Of a stretch of 64,000 nucleotides of DNA, positions 15,503 to 23,593 are shown in pieces. Each line of letters begins with the position of its first letter. Position 1 is the first letter of the stretch. A model generated the notes under the pieces. That model had not been told where the DNA came from, did not search any database, and was given only the letters and a program-made list of their open reading frames with translations. The position numbers and the translations under genes were made by a program. The stretch is from CADDZP01 sp035948135 (GTDB lineage Bacteria > Actinomycetota > Acidimicrobiia > Acidimicrobiales > AC-14): positions 5,253-69,252 of the forward strand of contig DASZJL010000223.1 of assembly GCA_035948135.1 (NCBI GenBank), read 5' to 3'.

Positions 15503-15672
15503 CTCGGGTGACAGGCGCTCCAGAGGCGGCCCCACCCAGTTGCGAGCCGACCGTGAGGTGCCCGGCCTGCGGCGGTGTCATCCCGCTGTCCAGCGGGTGG
15601 GGCCCGGTGGGCGACAAGCGCTTCTTGTGCGCCCGGTGCGGTGAGGTCACCGACCTCACGATCCGCATCTGA
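15499..15672 (+). CDS. Small zinc-ribbon protein
   Basis: 57 residues. Two CxxC pairs (CPACG at residues 21-25 and CARCG at 44-48) with spacing typical of a zinc ribbon. The start overlaps the stop of the previous small gene by ATGA. It ends 13 bases before the convergent beta-lactamase-fold gene. Function unknown; the paired cysteines and operon-like overlap support a real gene. Confidence 0.55.
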   Translation: MTRVTGAPEAAPPSCEPTVRCPACGGVIPLSSGWGPVGDKRFLCARCGEVTDLTIRI

Positions 15673-15685
15673 CAGTCGCTGGTCG

Positions 15686-16921
15686 TCAGTCGACGAGGGC
15701 CTGGTAGACGAGCTGCTTCAGCTGTGGCCGGATCGGGTAGGTGCTCGACGGCAAGAGTTGGGTGAGGAACAGCGCCGTCACCTGCTCGACGGGGTCGACC
15801 CAGAAGGCGGTGCTGGCCGCCCCGCCCCACGCGAACTCACCGGGGCTGGCCAGGACCTTGTTCTTGACCGGGTCGACGAGCACCGAGAACCCCAGCCCGA
15901 AGCCCGTGCCGTCGAAGGTGGTCTCGGCGAACAGCGGCCGGCCGAAGGCCTCGAGATCGGCGCCCCCCGGGAGATGGTTCTGGGTCATGTAGCGCACGGT
16001 GCGGCTGCCCAGGAGGCGGACCCCGTCGAGCTCGCCCTCGTTGAGCAGCATCTGGGTGAAGCGGTGGTAGTCAGCCGCGGTCGACACGAGCCCGCCCCCG
16101 CCGGAGAGGGCGTCGGGCGGCCGCAGGGCGAGGTCGCCCAAGGGGTCGAGCCGGACGGCCCGCCCCGTGGCGGGGTCGGGCATGTAGAGCGCTGCCAGGC
16201 GCTCGGCGTCACCGGCGCCGACCGAGAACGCGCTGTCGTCCATGCCCAGGGGGCGGAAGATGCGCTCGTCGAAGAAGCGGTCGAGGGACTGCCCGGAGGC
16301 CACCTCGACGACCCGGCCCAAGACGTCACTGGACACGCCGTAGTTCCACTCCGAGCCGGGCTGGAACAGCAGGGGGATCGCCGCCCAGGCGTCACAGCAC
16401 GCGGCCAGGTCCATGCCCGGCGGGCTCCCCCACTCGAAGCCCTGGGACCGGTAGATCGCGTCGATCGGGTGGGCGTGGTGGAAGCCGTACGTCAGCCCCG
16501 ATGTGTGGGTGAGCAGGTGCCAGATGCGCACGGGCTCGGTGGCCGGCTCGGTCACCGGCCGCAGGGCCGAGCCCTGTCGGTACACACGCACGTCTGCGAA
16601 TGACGGGATGAAATTGCTCACCGCGTCCTTGAGTTCGAAGGCCCCTTCCTCATAGAGCATCATCGCCGCCACCGACGTCACCGGCTTCGTCATCGAATAG
16701 ACGCGGAAGACGGTGTCGAGCTCGATGGGTTGCCCGGCTTCCATGTCCCGCTGCCCGTAGGTGCTGACGTGCACGACGCGCCCGGCGCGGGTGACGGCCA
16801 GCAGCCAGCCGGGGAGGCGACCGTCGTCGACATAGCGGACGAAGTGACGGTCGATGCGCCGCAGACGCTCGTCGTCAAAACCAGCTTCCGCGGGATCGAT
16901 CTCGACCTTCAGCTCGGCCAT
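15686..16921 (-). CDS. Serine hydrolase of the beta-lactamase/EstB fold
   Basis: 411 residues, cytosolic (no signal peptide). The class C beta-lactamase-like fold is shown by SMTK (VYSMTKPVTSVAAMM), the second-motif tyrosine in the WNYGVSSDVLGR segment, the HLLTHTSGLTYGF block, and a late GGAASTAFW that replaces the KTG motif. This pattern is typical of esterases such as EstB and of carboxylesterase/transesterase enzymes like LovD rather than true beta-lactamases. Its ATG (16919-16921) lies back to back with the carotenoid oxygenase gene. In this window it could hydrolyse an ester intermediate, which is inferred from context only. Confidence 0.87.
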   Translation of the reverse strand: MAELKVEIDPAEAGFDDERLRRIDRHFVRYVDDGRLPGWLLAVTRAGRVVHVSTYGQRDMEAGQPIELDTVFRVYSMTKPVTSVAAMMLYEEGAFELKDAVSNFIPSFADVRVYRQGSALRPVTEPATEPVRIWHLLTHTSGLTYGFHHAHPIDAIYRSQGFEWGSPPGMDLAACCDAWAAIPLLFQPGSEWNYGVSSDVLGRVVEVASGQSLDRFFDERIFRPLGMDDSAFSVGAGDAERLAALYMPDPATGRAVRLDPLGDLALRPPDALSGGGGLVSTAADYHRFTQMLLNEGELDGVRLLGSRTVRYMTQNHLPGGADLEAFGRPLFAETTFDGTGFGLGFSVLVDPVKNKVLASPGEFAWGGAASTAFWVDPVEQVTALFLTQLLPSSTYPIRPQLKQLVYQALVD

Positions 16922-16933
16922 GACGGAAAACCG

Positions 16934-16939
16934 TAGCCT
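16934..16939 (+). promoter_or_regulatory. -10 box TAGCCT, leaderless-type start
   Basis: TAGCCT lies 7 bases before the ATG at 16947, as expected when transcription begins at the start codon. This decides for 16947 over the ATG at 16920, which would overlap the divergent gene. Confidence 0.55.
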
Positions 16940-16946
16940 TCAGGGC

Positions 16947-18395
16947 ATGGCCTCCAGGCTGGACGGGACCCTCCCTGCTGAGGCGTGGGAGGTGGCCGGC
17001 AACCCGTACCTGGCAGGCCTGTACGCGCCGGTCGCCGAGGAGCGCACCGACGAAGGCCTCGAGGTCATCGGTGAGCTGCCGGACGACCTCGACGGCGTGT
17101 ACCTGCGCAACGGACCCAACCCGCAGTTCCCACCGCCAGGCCGGTACCACTGGTTCGACGGCGACGGCATGGTGCACGCCGTGCGCTTCCACGCCGGCCG
17201 CGCGTCGTATCGCAACCGGTGGGTGCGGACGCGCGGCTTCTCGGAGGAGCAGGCGTCAGGTGGTCCCCTGTGGACGGGCGTCATCGAGCCCCCGGCCGGC
17301 AACCCGCGCGACGACCACCTCCGGCTCAAGGACTCCGCCAACACCGACCTGGTGTGGTTTCGCGACCGGGTGCTCGCCCTCTGGTACCTGAGCGGCGAGG
17401 CGTACGCGCTCGACGCCGTGTCGCTCGATGCACTCGGGGCCGACGACTTTGCGGGCACGCTCCCGTGCCGCATGTCGGCTCACGCCAAGGTCGACGAGGG
17501 CACCGGCGAGCTGCTGTTCTTCGACTACGGCCCCCTGCCCCCCTATATGCGCTACGGCGTGATCGGCCCGACTGGCGTCGTCACCCACCTCGTGGACATC
17601 GACCTCCCCGGGCCTCGCCTCCCCCACGACATGGCGGCCACCGAGCACTACTCGATCCTGATGGACCTCCCACTCGTCGCCGACGCCGAGGCCGCACGAC
17701 AGGGCCGGCACAAGATCGTGTTCGATCCGGACCTACCGGCGCGCTTCGGCGTCGTCCCTCGCCACGGCACCGGCGACGAGGTCCGGTGGTTCGAAGCCGA
17801 GCCCTGCTACGTGTACCACTCGATCAACGCCTGGGAAGACGGCGACGAGGTCGTCCTCGACCTGTGCCGGGTGAACAAGCCGGCGCCCCGTTCGGACGCC
17901 GTCGGTCCGCTGGCCAAGATGCTGTCGTACCTGCGCCTGGACGCCCATCTCCATCGCTACCGGTTCAACATGAAGACCGGCACGTGCACCGAGACCGCCC
18001 TCGACGACGACAACACCGAGTTCCCCACCATGAATCTGGCGCAGCTCGGCCGGCCCTCCCGCTTCGCGTACGCCATGCGCATCTCGCCCGAGCCCACGTT
18101 GCTCTTCGACGGCATCGTCAAGTACGACACCGCGTCAGGCGGCCAGGACCGACACTGGTTCGGGCCGGGGCGCTGGGGCAGCGAGGCGCCGTTCGCGGCC
18201 CGCCCCGGCACCACGGCCGAGGACGACGGGTACGTGGTGTCCTTTGTCCACGACCAGAACGAGGACCGCTCCGAGGTCGTGGTGCTCGACGCCGCCGACC
18301 TGGCCGCCGGCCCCGTCGCCCGGGTGCTCCTCCCCGCCCGCGTCCCTCTCGGCTTCCACGCCGCCTGGGTCCGCGGCGATCAACTGCGGCTCTAA
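16947..18395 (+). CDS. Carotenoid oxygenase family protein
   Basis: 482 residues. Non-heme iron dioxygenase of the carotenoid/lignostilbene cleavage family (RPE65-like seven-bladed propeller). It shows VYLRNGPNPQF, then the HWFDGDGMVH block, and iron-ligand histidines expected in the blocks MSAHAKVD, LPHDMAATEHYSI, YVYHSINAWED and the terminal VPLGFHAAW. The substrate could be a carotenoid, apocarotenoid or stilbene. The start at 16947 is chosen because of the TAGCCT box. The CrtA-like gene at 8574 is the only other carotenoid-related gene in the window. Followed by 238 bases without a gene. Confidence 0.9.
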   Translation: MASRLDGTLPAEAWEVAGNPYLAGLYAPVAEERTDEGLEVIGELPDDLDGVYLRNGPNPQFPPPGRYHWFDGDGMVHAVRFHAGRASYRNRWVRTRGFSEEQASGGPLWTGVIEPPAGNPRDDHLRLKDSANTDLVWFRDRVLALWYLSGEAYALDAVSLDALGADDFAGTLPCRMSAHAKVDEGTGELLFFDYGPLPPYMRYGVIGPTGVVTHLVDIDLPGPRLPHDMAATEHYSILMDLPLVADAEAARQGRHKIVFDPDLPARFGVVPRHGTGDEVRWFEAEPCYVYHSINAWEDGDEVVLDLCRVNKPAPRSDAVGPLAKMLSYLRLDAHLHRYRFNMKTGTCTETALDDDNTEFPTMNLAQLGRPSRFAYAMRISPEPTLLFDGIVKYDTASGGQDRHWFGPGRWGSEAPFAARPGTTAEDDGYVVSFVHDQNEDRSEVVVLDAADLAAGPVARVLLPARVPLGFHAAWVRGDQLRL

Positions 18396-18423
18396 AGGGG
18401 GCGGCTCACGGTTTGAAGGCCTG

Positions 18424-18491
18424 GAACGGCTGTGATTTCGCTCGAAAACCCGCAGATCACAACCGTTCGGACGCTTGAAACTTGTGAAGCG
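18424..18491. other. Structured low-GC intergenic segment
   Basis: GAACGGcTGTGAT (18424-18436) pairs with ATCACAaCCGTTC (18456-18468) with one mismatch. Inside it TTTCG-CT-CGAAA can fold, and CGCTT (18472-18476) pairs with AAGCG (18487-18491). The interval 18396-18633 holds no open frame that looks real and is clearly less GC-rich than its neighbours. It may be a bidirectional terminator or contain a small RNA. Confidence 0.5.
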
Positions 18492-18633
18492 GATCTCATG
18501 CGCCGCAGCGGTCGTTGTGTGTCCCGAAATGCCCGATTCCAACGACCACTCGGGTGCATCAGTTCGTCGGCCCGGCACCATCCCCTTCAGAGCCGCAGTT
18601 TCGTAAGTGATCGAAGCGCCTGTGAAGCGCCGG

Positions 18634-18951
18634 TCAGTCCTTCAGCTCGATGATGATCTCGCGGTAGGGCTCGGAGCCGACGTTGCGCGCCGTTTCCACC
18701 CCGCCCCGGGCCACGAAGACCGTCATGCCGGGGATGACCTCCGCCTCCATGTAGTCCTGATAGGGGCCGTCGGTGTCGGGCTCGGGTATCACTGCGACAC
18801 GGTCGCCGCCCAACTGAATCAAGAGGTGGTCCAGCTCGTGACGGTGCGGAGGGCTGTCCTCGCCCGGCGCCAGGCGGAGCTCCCACACCCGCACCCGTTC
18901 GTTCTCGAACAGCAGCCGGGTGCCGACGCCTCCGAGCACACGCTCACCCAT
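18634..18951 (-). CDS. Small cupin-domain protein
   Basis: 105 residues forming a single cupin barrel. Motif 1 is visible as PPHRHELDHLLIQLGG with two histidines and an acidic residue; motif 2 is degenerate (PGMTVFVARGGVETARNVG). Similar proteins are annotated as cupin or DUF861-like; the enzymatic role is unknown and metal binding is uncertain because motif 2 lacks a clear histidine. The start at 18951 is divergent from the acyl-CoA synthetase at 18978 with 26 bases between them. Confidence 0.72.
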   Translation of the reverse strand: MGERVLGGVGTRLLFENERVRVWELRLAPGEDSPPHRHELDHLLIQLGGDRVAVIPEPDTDGPYQDYMEAEVIPGMTVFVARGGVETARNVGSEPYREIIIELKD

Positions 18952-18963
18952 CGCGGCAGAGCC

Positions 18964-18969
18964 TAAGGT
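18964..18969 (+). promoter_or_regulatory. -10 box TAAGGT
   Basis: Lies 8 bases before the ATG at 18978; consistent with a leaderless transcript. Confidence 0.5.
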
Positions 18970-18977
18970 CCGGCCGA

Positions 18978-20438
18978 ATGGAGCTGCTGATCGGCGACGT
19001 GTTCAGGAACGCGGGCCGTGTCGTACCGACCCGCACGGCGGCGGTGTTCGGGCCTCGCGCGATCACCTTCGGAGAGGTCGACCGCGTGGCCTCGCAGCTG
19101 GCGCGCGTGCTGCCGAAGTACGGCGTCGAGCGCGGTGCCCGGGTTGCCGTCTGGGCCGCCACCACGCTCGACGTCATCCCGCTCTTCGCAGCACTGGCCA
19201 AGCTGGGCGCGGTCTTCGCGCCGATGAACCCGGCGCTGGGGATTGAAGAAGCGGTGGATACCGCGGCGACCGCCCGTCCCGTCCTCCTCGTCGTCGACGA
19301 CGGAAGGTCCGACGCGGGGACCGTGGCGGCCAAGGCCGGCGTGCCGCTGATGCCCCTCTCTCGACTGTTGGCCGCCGCGGCCGGTGAGGAAGACGCCGAC
19401 ATCGCGGTCGAGGAGCTGTCGGAGAATGACCTCCACGTCATCTTCTTCACCAGTGGGAGCACGGGGCGGCCCAAGGGCGTGGCGTTGACCCACCGCGTCA
19501 ACTACCTGCGCACGCACCCGGGCGGCATCTTCGACCCCCGCGGGCCGATGGTCTGTCCCTTCCCGCTCTTTCACATGGCCGGGTGGACAATCGCGCTGCA
19601 GCAATGGCAGGCGCGCGCGCCGGTCGTGTTCGTGCCCCCCGACGCGCCGGCCATCTGCGACGCCATCGAGCGCTACCGGGCGACGCGCGTCTATGGCATC
19701 CCAGCCGTGTGGCGTCGGGTGTTCGAGCATCTGGCCACATCGCAAGGCGCGGCGCGCGACCTGTCGTCGGTGCGATCGGCCGACACCGGCACGTCGGCAA
19801 CGCCGCCCGAACTGCTGGACACCCTGCGCGCCACCTTTCCCTCGGCCCGCGTGCGCGTCTTCTACGGGTCGACCGAGGCCGGGGGCGTCGCCGCCCTCGA
19901 GCACGACGACCTCGACCGCAAGCCCGGGAGGTGCGGGCAACCGTCGCCGTTCGTCCAAGTCAGCATCGACAACTCGGGTGAGCTGTTGGTGCGAGGCCCG
20001 CTCGTCTTCGACGGGTACTTCGAGGACCCCGAGGCCACTGGCGATGCGTTCGTCGACGGCTGGTACCGCACCGGCGACCTGGCCGAGTTCGATGACGACG
20101 GGTACCTGTCGATCGTCGGCCGGGCGCGCGACGTGATTCGCACCGGCGGCGAGACGGTGGCCCCCGCCGAGGTCGAATCGGTGCTCGCCGCGTGCCCGGG
20201 CGTGGCCGAGGTCGCCGTCGTGGGCCTGCCCGACCTCGAGTGGGGCGAGGTGGTGTGCGCCGTCGTCGTGGCCGCGGATGCCGGATCGCCGCCGACTCTC
20301 GACGACGTGCGCGCCTTCTGCGAGGGCCGGCTGGCCGCGCACAAGCAGCCGCGCCGCCTGGCGGTGCTCGACGTGATCCCACGCACCTCGCCAACCAACC
20401 AGGTCCAGCGGCGACTGCTGGTCGAGATGCTCGCGTGA
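18978..20438 (+). CDS. AMP-dependent acyl-CoA synthetase (FadD-like)
   Basis: 486 residues. Adenylates a carboxylic acid and transfers it to CoA. The P-loop-like motif IFFTSGSTGRPKGVAL is near 155-170, VRVFYGSTEAGG forms the A5 region, the hinge aspartate is in DGWYRTGDLAEFDDDGYLS, followed by GRARDVIRTGGETVAP, and the catalytic lysine lies in the last 15 residues region (RTSPTNQVQRRLL, where the usual GK is replaced by NQ). The unusual Asn-Gln at the place of the catalytic Gly-Lys may mean altered activity. Its stop overlaps the next gene's GTG by four bases. The natural substrate cannot be read from sequence. Confidence 0.88.
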   Translation: MELLIGDVFRNAGRVVPTRTAAVFGPRAITFGEVDRVASQLARVLPKYGVERGARVAVWAATTLDVIPLFAALAKLGAVFAPMNPALGIEEAVDTAATARPVLLVVDDGRSDAGTVAAKAGVPLMPLSRLLAAAAGEEDADIAVEELSENDLHVIFFTSGSTGRPKGVALTHRVNYLRTHPGGIFDPRGPMVCPFPLFHMAGWTIALQQWQARAPVVFVPPDAPAICDAIERYRATRVYGIPAVWRRVFEHLATSQGAARDLSSVRSADTGTSATPPELLDTLRATFPSARVRVFYGSTEAGGVAALEHDDLDRKPGRCGQPSPFVQVSIDNSGELLVRGPLVFDGYFEDPEATGDAFVDGWYRTGDLAEFDDDGYLSIVGRARDVIRTGGETVAPAEVESVLAACPGVAEVAVVGLPDLEWGEVVCAVVVAADAGSPPTLDDVRAFCEGRLAAHKQPRRLAVLDVIPRTSPTNQVQRRLLVEMLA

Positions 20439-21520
20439 GCGGCTCGGGCATCGGAGCCGTCGTGGTCGGCACCAGCTTCGGCTGCCTGACGCACGTTCGC
20501 GCCATGCGAGCTGCCGGCCTCGAGGTCCTCGCCATCGTCGGGCGGGATCCGGAGAAGACGGCAGCGCGGGCCGAGCGCTTCGAGGTGCCCAACGCCATGA
20601 CGTCGCTTGCCGACGCACTGGCGTTGCCGGGCGTCGACGCCGTGGCTGTCGCCACCCCGCCCCACACCCACTCCCCCATCGTGCTCGAGGTGGTCGCGGC
20701 GGGGAAGCACGTGGTGTGCGAGAAGCCGTTCGCCAGGAACACGGCGGAGGCTGAGCGCATGGAGGCGGCGGCCGACATTGCCGGGGTCGTCCACCTGCTC
20801 GGCACGGAGTTCCGGTGGTCGACCGGACAGGCGTTGGCCGCCCGCTTGATCCGTGAGGGTGCGATCGGCTCGCCCCGCATGGCGACGTTCATCCTCCACG
20901 TGCCCCTGCTCGCCGACCCCACCGGCGAGCTGCCGGCGTGGTGGGCCGACGCCGACGAGGGCGGTGGGTGGCTCGGTGCCCAAGCCGCCCACGTCGTCGA
21001 CCAGGTGCGCACGACGCTCGGCGAGTTCGACGGCGTCAGCGCCAGTCTCCCGCTCGTCGCCGATCGCTCGATGAGCGCGGAGGACAGCTATACCGTCCAC
21101 TTCCGCACCGTCACCGGCGTCGACGGCGTCATGCAGAGCACCGCGGGTGCCTACGGGCCGCCGCTCTTCGTCACCCGGATCGCGGGCACGGGCGGCACCG
21201 TGTGGGTCGACTTCGACACGGTCTCCATCGCCGACGCCAACGGCCCGCGCCAAGTCCCGGTGCCCGGCGACCTGGCGCTTCCCCCACCCGACCCGCCGCC
21301 CGCCGACCTATTGGTGAGCGCGTACGACCAGCTCCACGCCTTCGGCATCGATCTGCCGCCGTACACACGGCTCTACGAGACGTTCGCCGCCCTCATCGCC
21401 GGCCGCCCGGTGGCCGAGGACCCGCGGCCCGCCACCTTCGCCGACGGCGTCGCCGACATGGCCGTCCTCGACGCCATCCGGAGGTCCGCGTCCGACCACG
21501 CGTGGGTGCCAGTCGCGTGA
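20435..21520 (+). CDS. Gfo/Idh/MocA-family NAD(P)-dependent oxidoreductase
   Basis: 361 residues. The N-terminal Rossmann domain begins IGAVVVGTSFGCLTHVRAM, with a GxxxG variant instead of the usual GxGxxG; VDAVAVATPPHTHSPIV and the signature KHVVCEKPFA (Glu-Lys-Pro) follow. The C-terminal domain is the usual beta-sheet substrate module (FRWSTGQALAARLIREGAIG). GTG at 20435 overlaps the synthetase stop (GTGA), so they form an operon. Family members oxidise sugars, inositols or other alcohols and some reduce thioester-derived aldehydes; here co-occurrence with an acyl-CoA synthetase hints at lipid or terpene side-chain chemistry. Confidence 0.88.
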   Translation: MSGSGIGAVVVGTSFGCLTHVRAMRAAGLEVLAIVGRDPEKTAARAERFEVPNAMTSLADALALPGVDAVAVATPPHTHSPIVLEVVAAGKHVVCEKPFARNTAEAERMEAAADIAGVVHLLGTEFRWSTGQALAARLIREGAIGSPRMATFILHVPLLADPTGELPAWWADADEGGGWLGAQAAHVVDQVRTTLGEFDGVSASLPLVADRSMSAEDSYTVHFRTVTGVDGVMQSTAGAYGPPLFVTRIAGTGGTVWVDFDTVSIADANGPRQVPVPGDLALPPPDPPPADLLVSAYDQLHAFGIDLPPYTRLYETFAALIAGRPVAEDPRPATFADGVADMAVLDAIRRSASDHAWVPVA

Positions 21521-21559
21521 CCACGGTCGCTGCGCAAATCGGGCACGATCGATCGGCCG

Positions 21560-21565
21560 TAGAGT
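21560..21565 (+). promoter_or_regulatory. -10 box TAGAGT
   Basis: Lies 7 bases before the ATG at 21573; supports that start over the ATG at 21567, which is one base from the box. Confidence 0.5.
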
Positions 21566-21572
21566 CATGGTG

Positions 21573-22472
21573 ATGAGTAGCGAGTACTCGCTCCGGCGCA
21601 TCGACCTGCACGGTCACCACGTCGGCTACCGGATGGCCGGGCAGGGGCCGGCGGTCGTGCTCGTCCACGGTCTGGCGCTCAGCTCGACGACGTGGCGGTA
21701 CGTCATGCCGAAGCTGGCCGAGCGGTTCACGGTGGTCGCTCCCGACCTCCTGGGTCACGGGCAGTCCGGCAAGCCCCGCGGGGACTACTCGCTCGGTGCC
21801 TACGCGTCCGGCATCCGCGACCTTCTCGTGGCGCTTGACGTCGAGCGGGCCACGTTCGTTGGCCACTCTCTCGGCGGTGGCATCGCGATGCAACTCGCCT
21901 ACCAGTTCCCTGAGCGCTGCGAACGCCTCGTGCTGGTGGCGTCCGGCGGGCTGGGCAAGGAGGTCAACGCACTTCTGCGGGCCGTCACGCTGCCGGGCGC
22001 CGAATACGTGCTCCCGGTGATCCTGACGCCGTGGCTGCGGCTCCGGGCCGAGATCGTCGGTGGTTGGCTCGGCAAGCTCGGCTGGCGGCCCGGCCCGACA
22101 TTGGACGAGGTCTGGCGCAGCTACACGAACCTCACCGACCGCGCCGGCCAGCAGGCCTTCGTACACACGGTCCGGTCGGTGATCGACGTGTCCGGTCAGC
22201 GAGTGAGCGCGCGCGACCGCCTCTACCTGGCCAACAACGTGCCGACTCTCATCGTGTGGGGCGAGGACGACGGCGTCATCCCGGTGGAGCACGCGTTCAG
22301 CACCCACGAGGCCATCCCCGGCAGCCGCCTCGAGGTCCTGCCGCACGCCGGACACTTCCTGCCCTTCGAGCAGTCGGAGTGGTTCACACGCGTGTTGCTC
22401 GACTTCCTCGACACGACCGAACCGGCTGACGTCCACGACCGTGACTTCCGCCAGGCCCTGCTCGGCACTTAG
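21573..22472 (+). CDS. Alpha/beta hydrolase
   Basis: 299 residues. The oxyanion strand is VVLVHGLALSSTTWRYV, the nucleophile elbow VGHSLGGGIA, an acid residue in VWGEDDGVIPVEHA and catalytic His in LPHAGHFLPFEQ. The fold is complete and cytosolic (no signal). Similar hydrolases act in meta-cleavage pathways or as general esterases and lactonases. I chose the ATG at 21573 rather than 21567 from the position of the TAGAGT box. The gene converges with the Mce gene and their stop codons overlap by four bases. Confidence 0.88.
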   Translation: MSSEYSLRRIDLHGHHVGYRMAGQGPAVVLVHGLALSSTTWRYVMPKLAERFTVVAPDLLGHGQSGKPRGDYSLGAYASGIRDLLVALDVERATFVGHSLGGGIAMQLAYQFPERCERLVLVASGGLGKEVNALLRAVTLPGAEYVLPVILTPWLRLRAEIVGGWLGKLGWRPGPTLDEVWRSYTNLTDRAGQQAFVHTVRSVIDVSGQRVSARDRLYLANNVPTLIVWGEDDGVIPVEHAFSTHEAIPGSRLEVLPHAGHFLPFEQSEWFTRVLLDFLDTTEPADVHDRDFRQALLGT

Positions 22473-23554
22473 GACAGGCTCGACGCCAGCAGCTGGGTGA
22501 CGGCGGCGGCGCCGGCCGTCTGCTGGGGCGGGCCGCTGTTCTGGATCGAGCCGATGCCGCTGATGCACGGGTCGTTCGACTTGACCTGCGGTGGGTTCAA
22601 CAGCGCCCCGCAGTAGATGTTGTTGTTGAGCCAGTCGCCGTAGCGGCTGGACTGCACAAGGCTCTGGGCCGCCTGGTCGAGGCCACCCAGCACCGAGTCG
22701 AGCGCCGGCAGCTTCACCCGCACCTCGGCGACGACGGCATTGAGGTTGGCAACGATGCCGTCGAGCTGCGTGCGGTTGTTGGCCAGGAGGGTGCCGAAGT
22801 TGTCCGAGAAGTCACCCAGTTCAGTGACGGCGGTGTTGAGCGTGCCGGTGTTGTCGGAGAACGTCTGGGAGATCAGCACCAGGTTGTCGAGAACTGTCCG
22901 GATCTGGGCGTCGCGGTCGTTGATCGCGGTCGCCACGGTGTTGACGTTGTCGATCAGGCGGCCGATCTCCTGGTCCCGGGAGCCGAGGGACTGGGCCACG
23001 ACCGCCAGGTTGTCGACCGACTGACGGATCTTGTCGGTGTTGCCGTCGAGCGCCTGCACGATCGTGTCGAGGAAGGTGTTCACCTGCTGAGGATTGATCG
23101 CCTGCACGATCGGGCCGAGGCGGTTGAACAGCTCGCCGACGTCGACGACGGATCGGGTGTTCCGCACGCGGTCCCCGTTGCGCAGCACCGTCGACGCGGT
23201 TCCCGGGTAGAGGTAGACGTAGCGCTCGCCGATGAGGTTGCGCCACCGGATGGCCGCCTGCGAGTCGACCGGCACCTTCACGGTGTCGTTCACCACCATC
23301 GCGATCGTGGCTTTTCCGTTGTCGATCTTGACCGACGACACGCGGCCGACCACCACGCCCGCCACCTTGACGTTGTCCGCCTTCAGCAGCCCGGTGGCGT
23401 CGTCGAAGGTCGCCGTCAGCCGGTAGGTGTGCTGAAAGAGGTGGATGTTGCCGATGGTGAACGCGAGGTAGGCAGTCAGCACCGTGCAGGTCGCGAAGAA
23501 GACGAGCAGCTTGGCGACCACCGCTGGGATCGATTGTTGTGCCCGGCCGGCCAT
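22469..23554 (-). CDS. MCE-family lipid-transport protein, orphan
   Basis: 361 residues. An N-terminal membrane anchor spans about 12-33 (VAKLLVFFATCTVLTAYLAF). The MlaD/Mce domain spans about 38-120 (TATFDDATGLLKADNVKVAG, then IRWRNLIGERYVYLYPG). A long alpha-helical region with heptad-like repeats follows (DNLAVVAQSLGSRDQEIGRL and similar) and would form the tunnel stem. Near the end two cysteines (NIYCGALL, DPCISG) match those of actinobacterial Mce proteins. Mce proteins usually occur as six genes with two YrbE permeases and take up sterols or lipids; this one has no such neighbours and stands alone. It may complete a complex encoded elsewhere. Confidence 0.9.
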   Translation of the reverse strand: MAGRAQQSIPAVVAKLLVFFATCTVLTAYLAFTIGNIHLFQHTYRLTATFDDATGLLKADNVKVAGVVVGRVSSVKIDNGKATIAMVVNDTVKVPVDSQAAIRWRNLIGERYVYLYPGTASTVLRNGDRVRNTRSVVDVGELFNRLGPIVQAINPQQVNTFLDTIVQALDGNTDKIRQSVDNLAVVAQSLGSRDQEIGRLIDNVNTVATAINDRDAQIRTVLDNLVLISQTFSDNTGTLNTAVTELGDFSDNFGTLLANNRTQLDGIVANLNAVVAEVRVKLPALDSVLGGLDQAAQSLVQSSRYGDWLNNNIYCGALLNPPQVKSNDPCISGIGSIQNSGPPQQTAGAAAVTQLLASSLS

Positions 23555-23593
23555 TGACCTGCGATTTTCGCCGAGGGGTGGACCAACCCCTCC

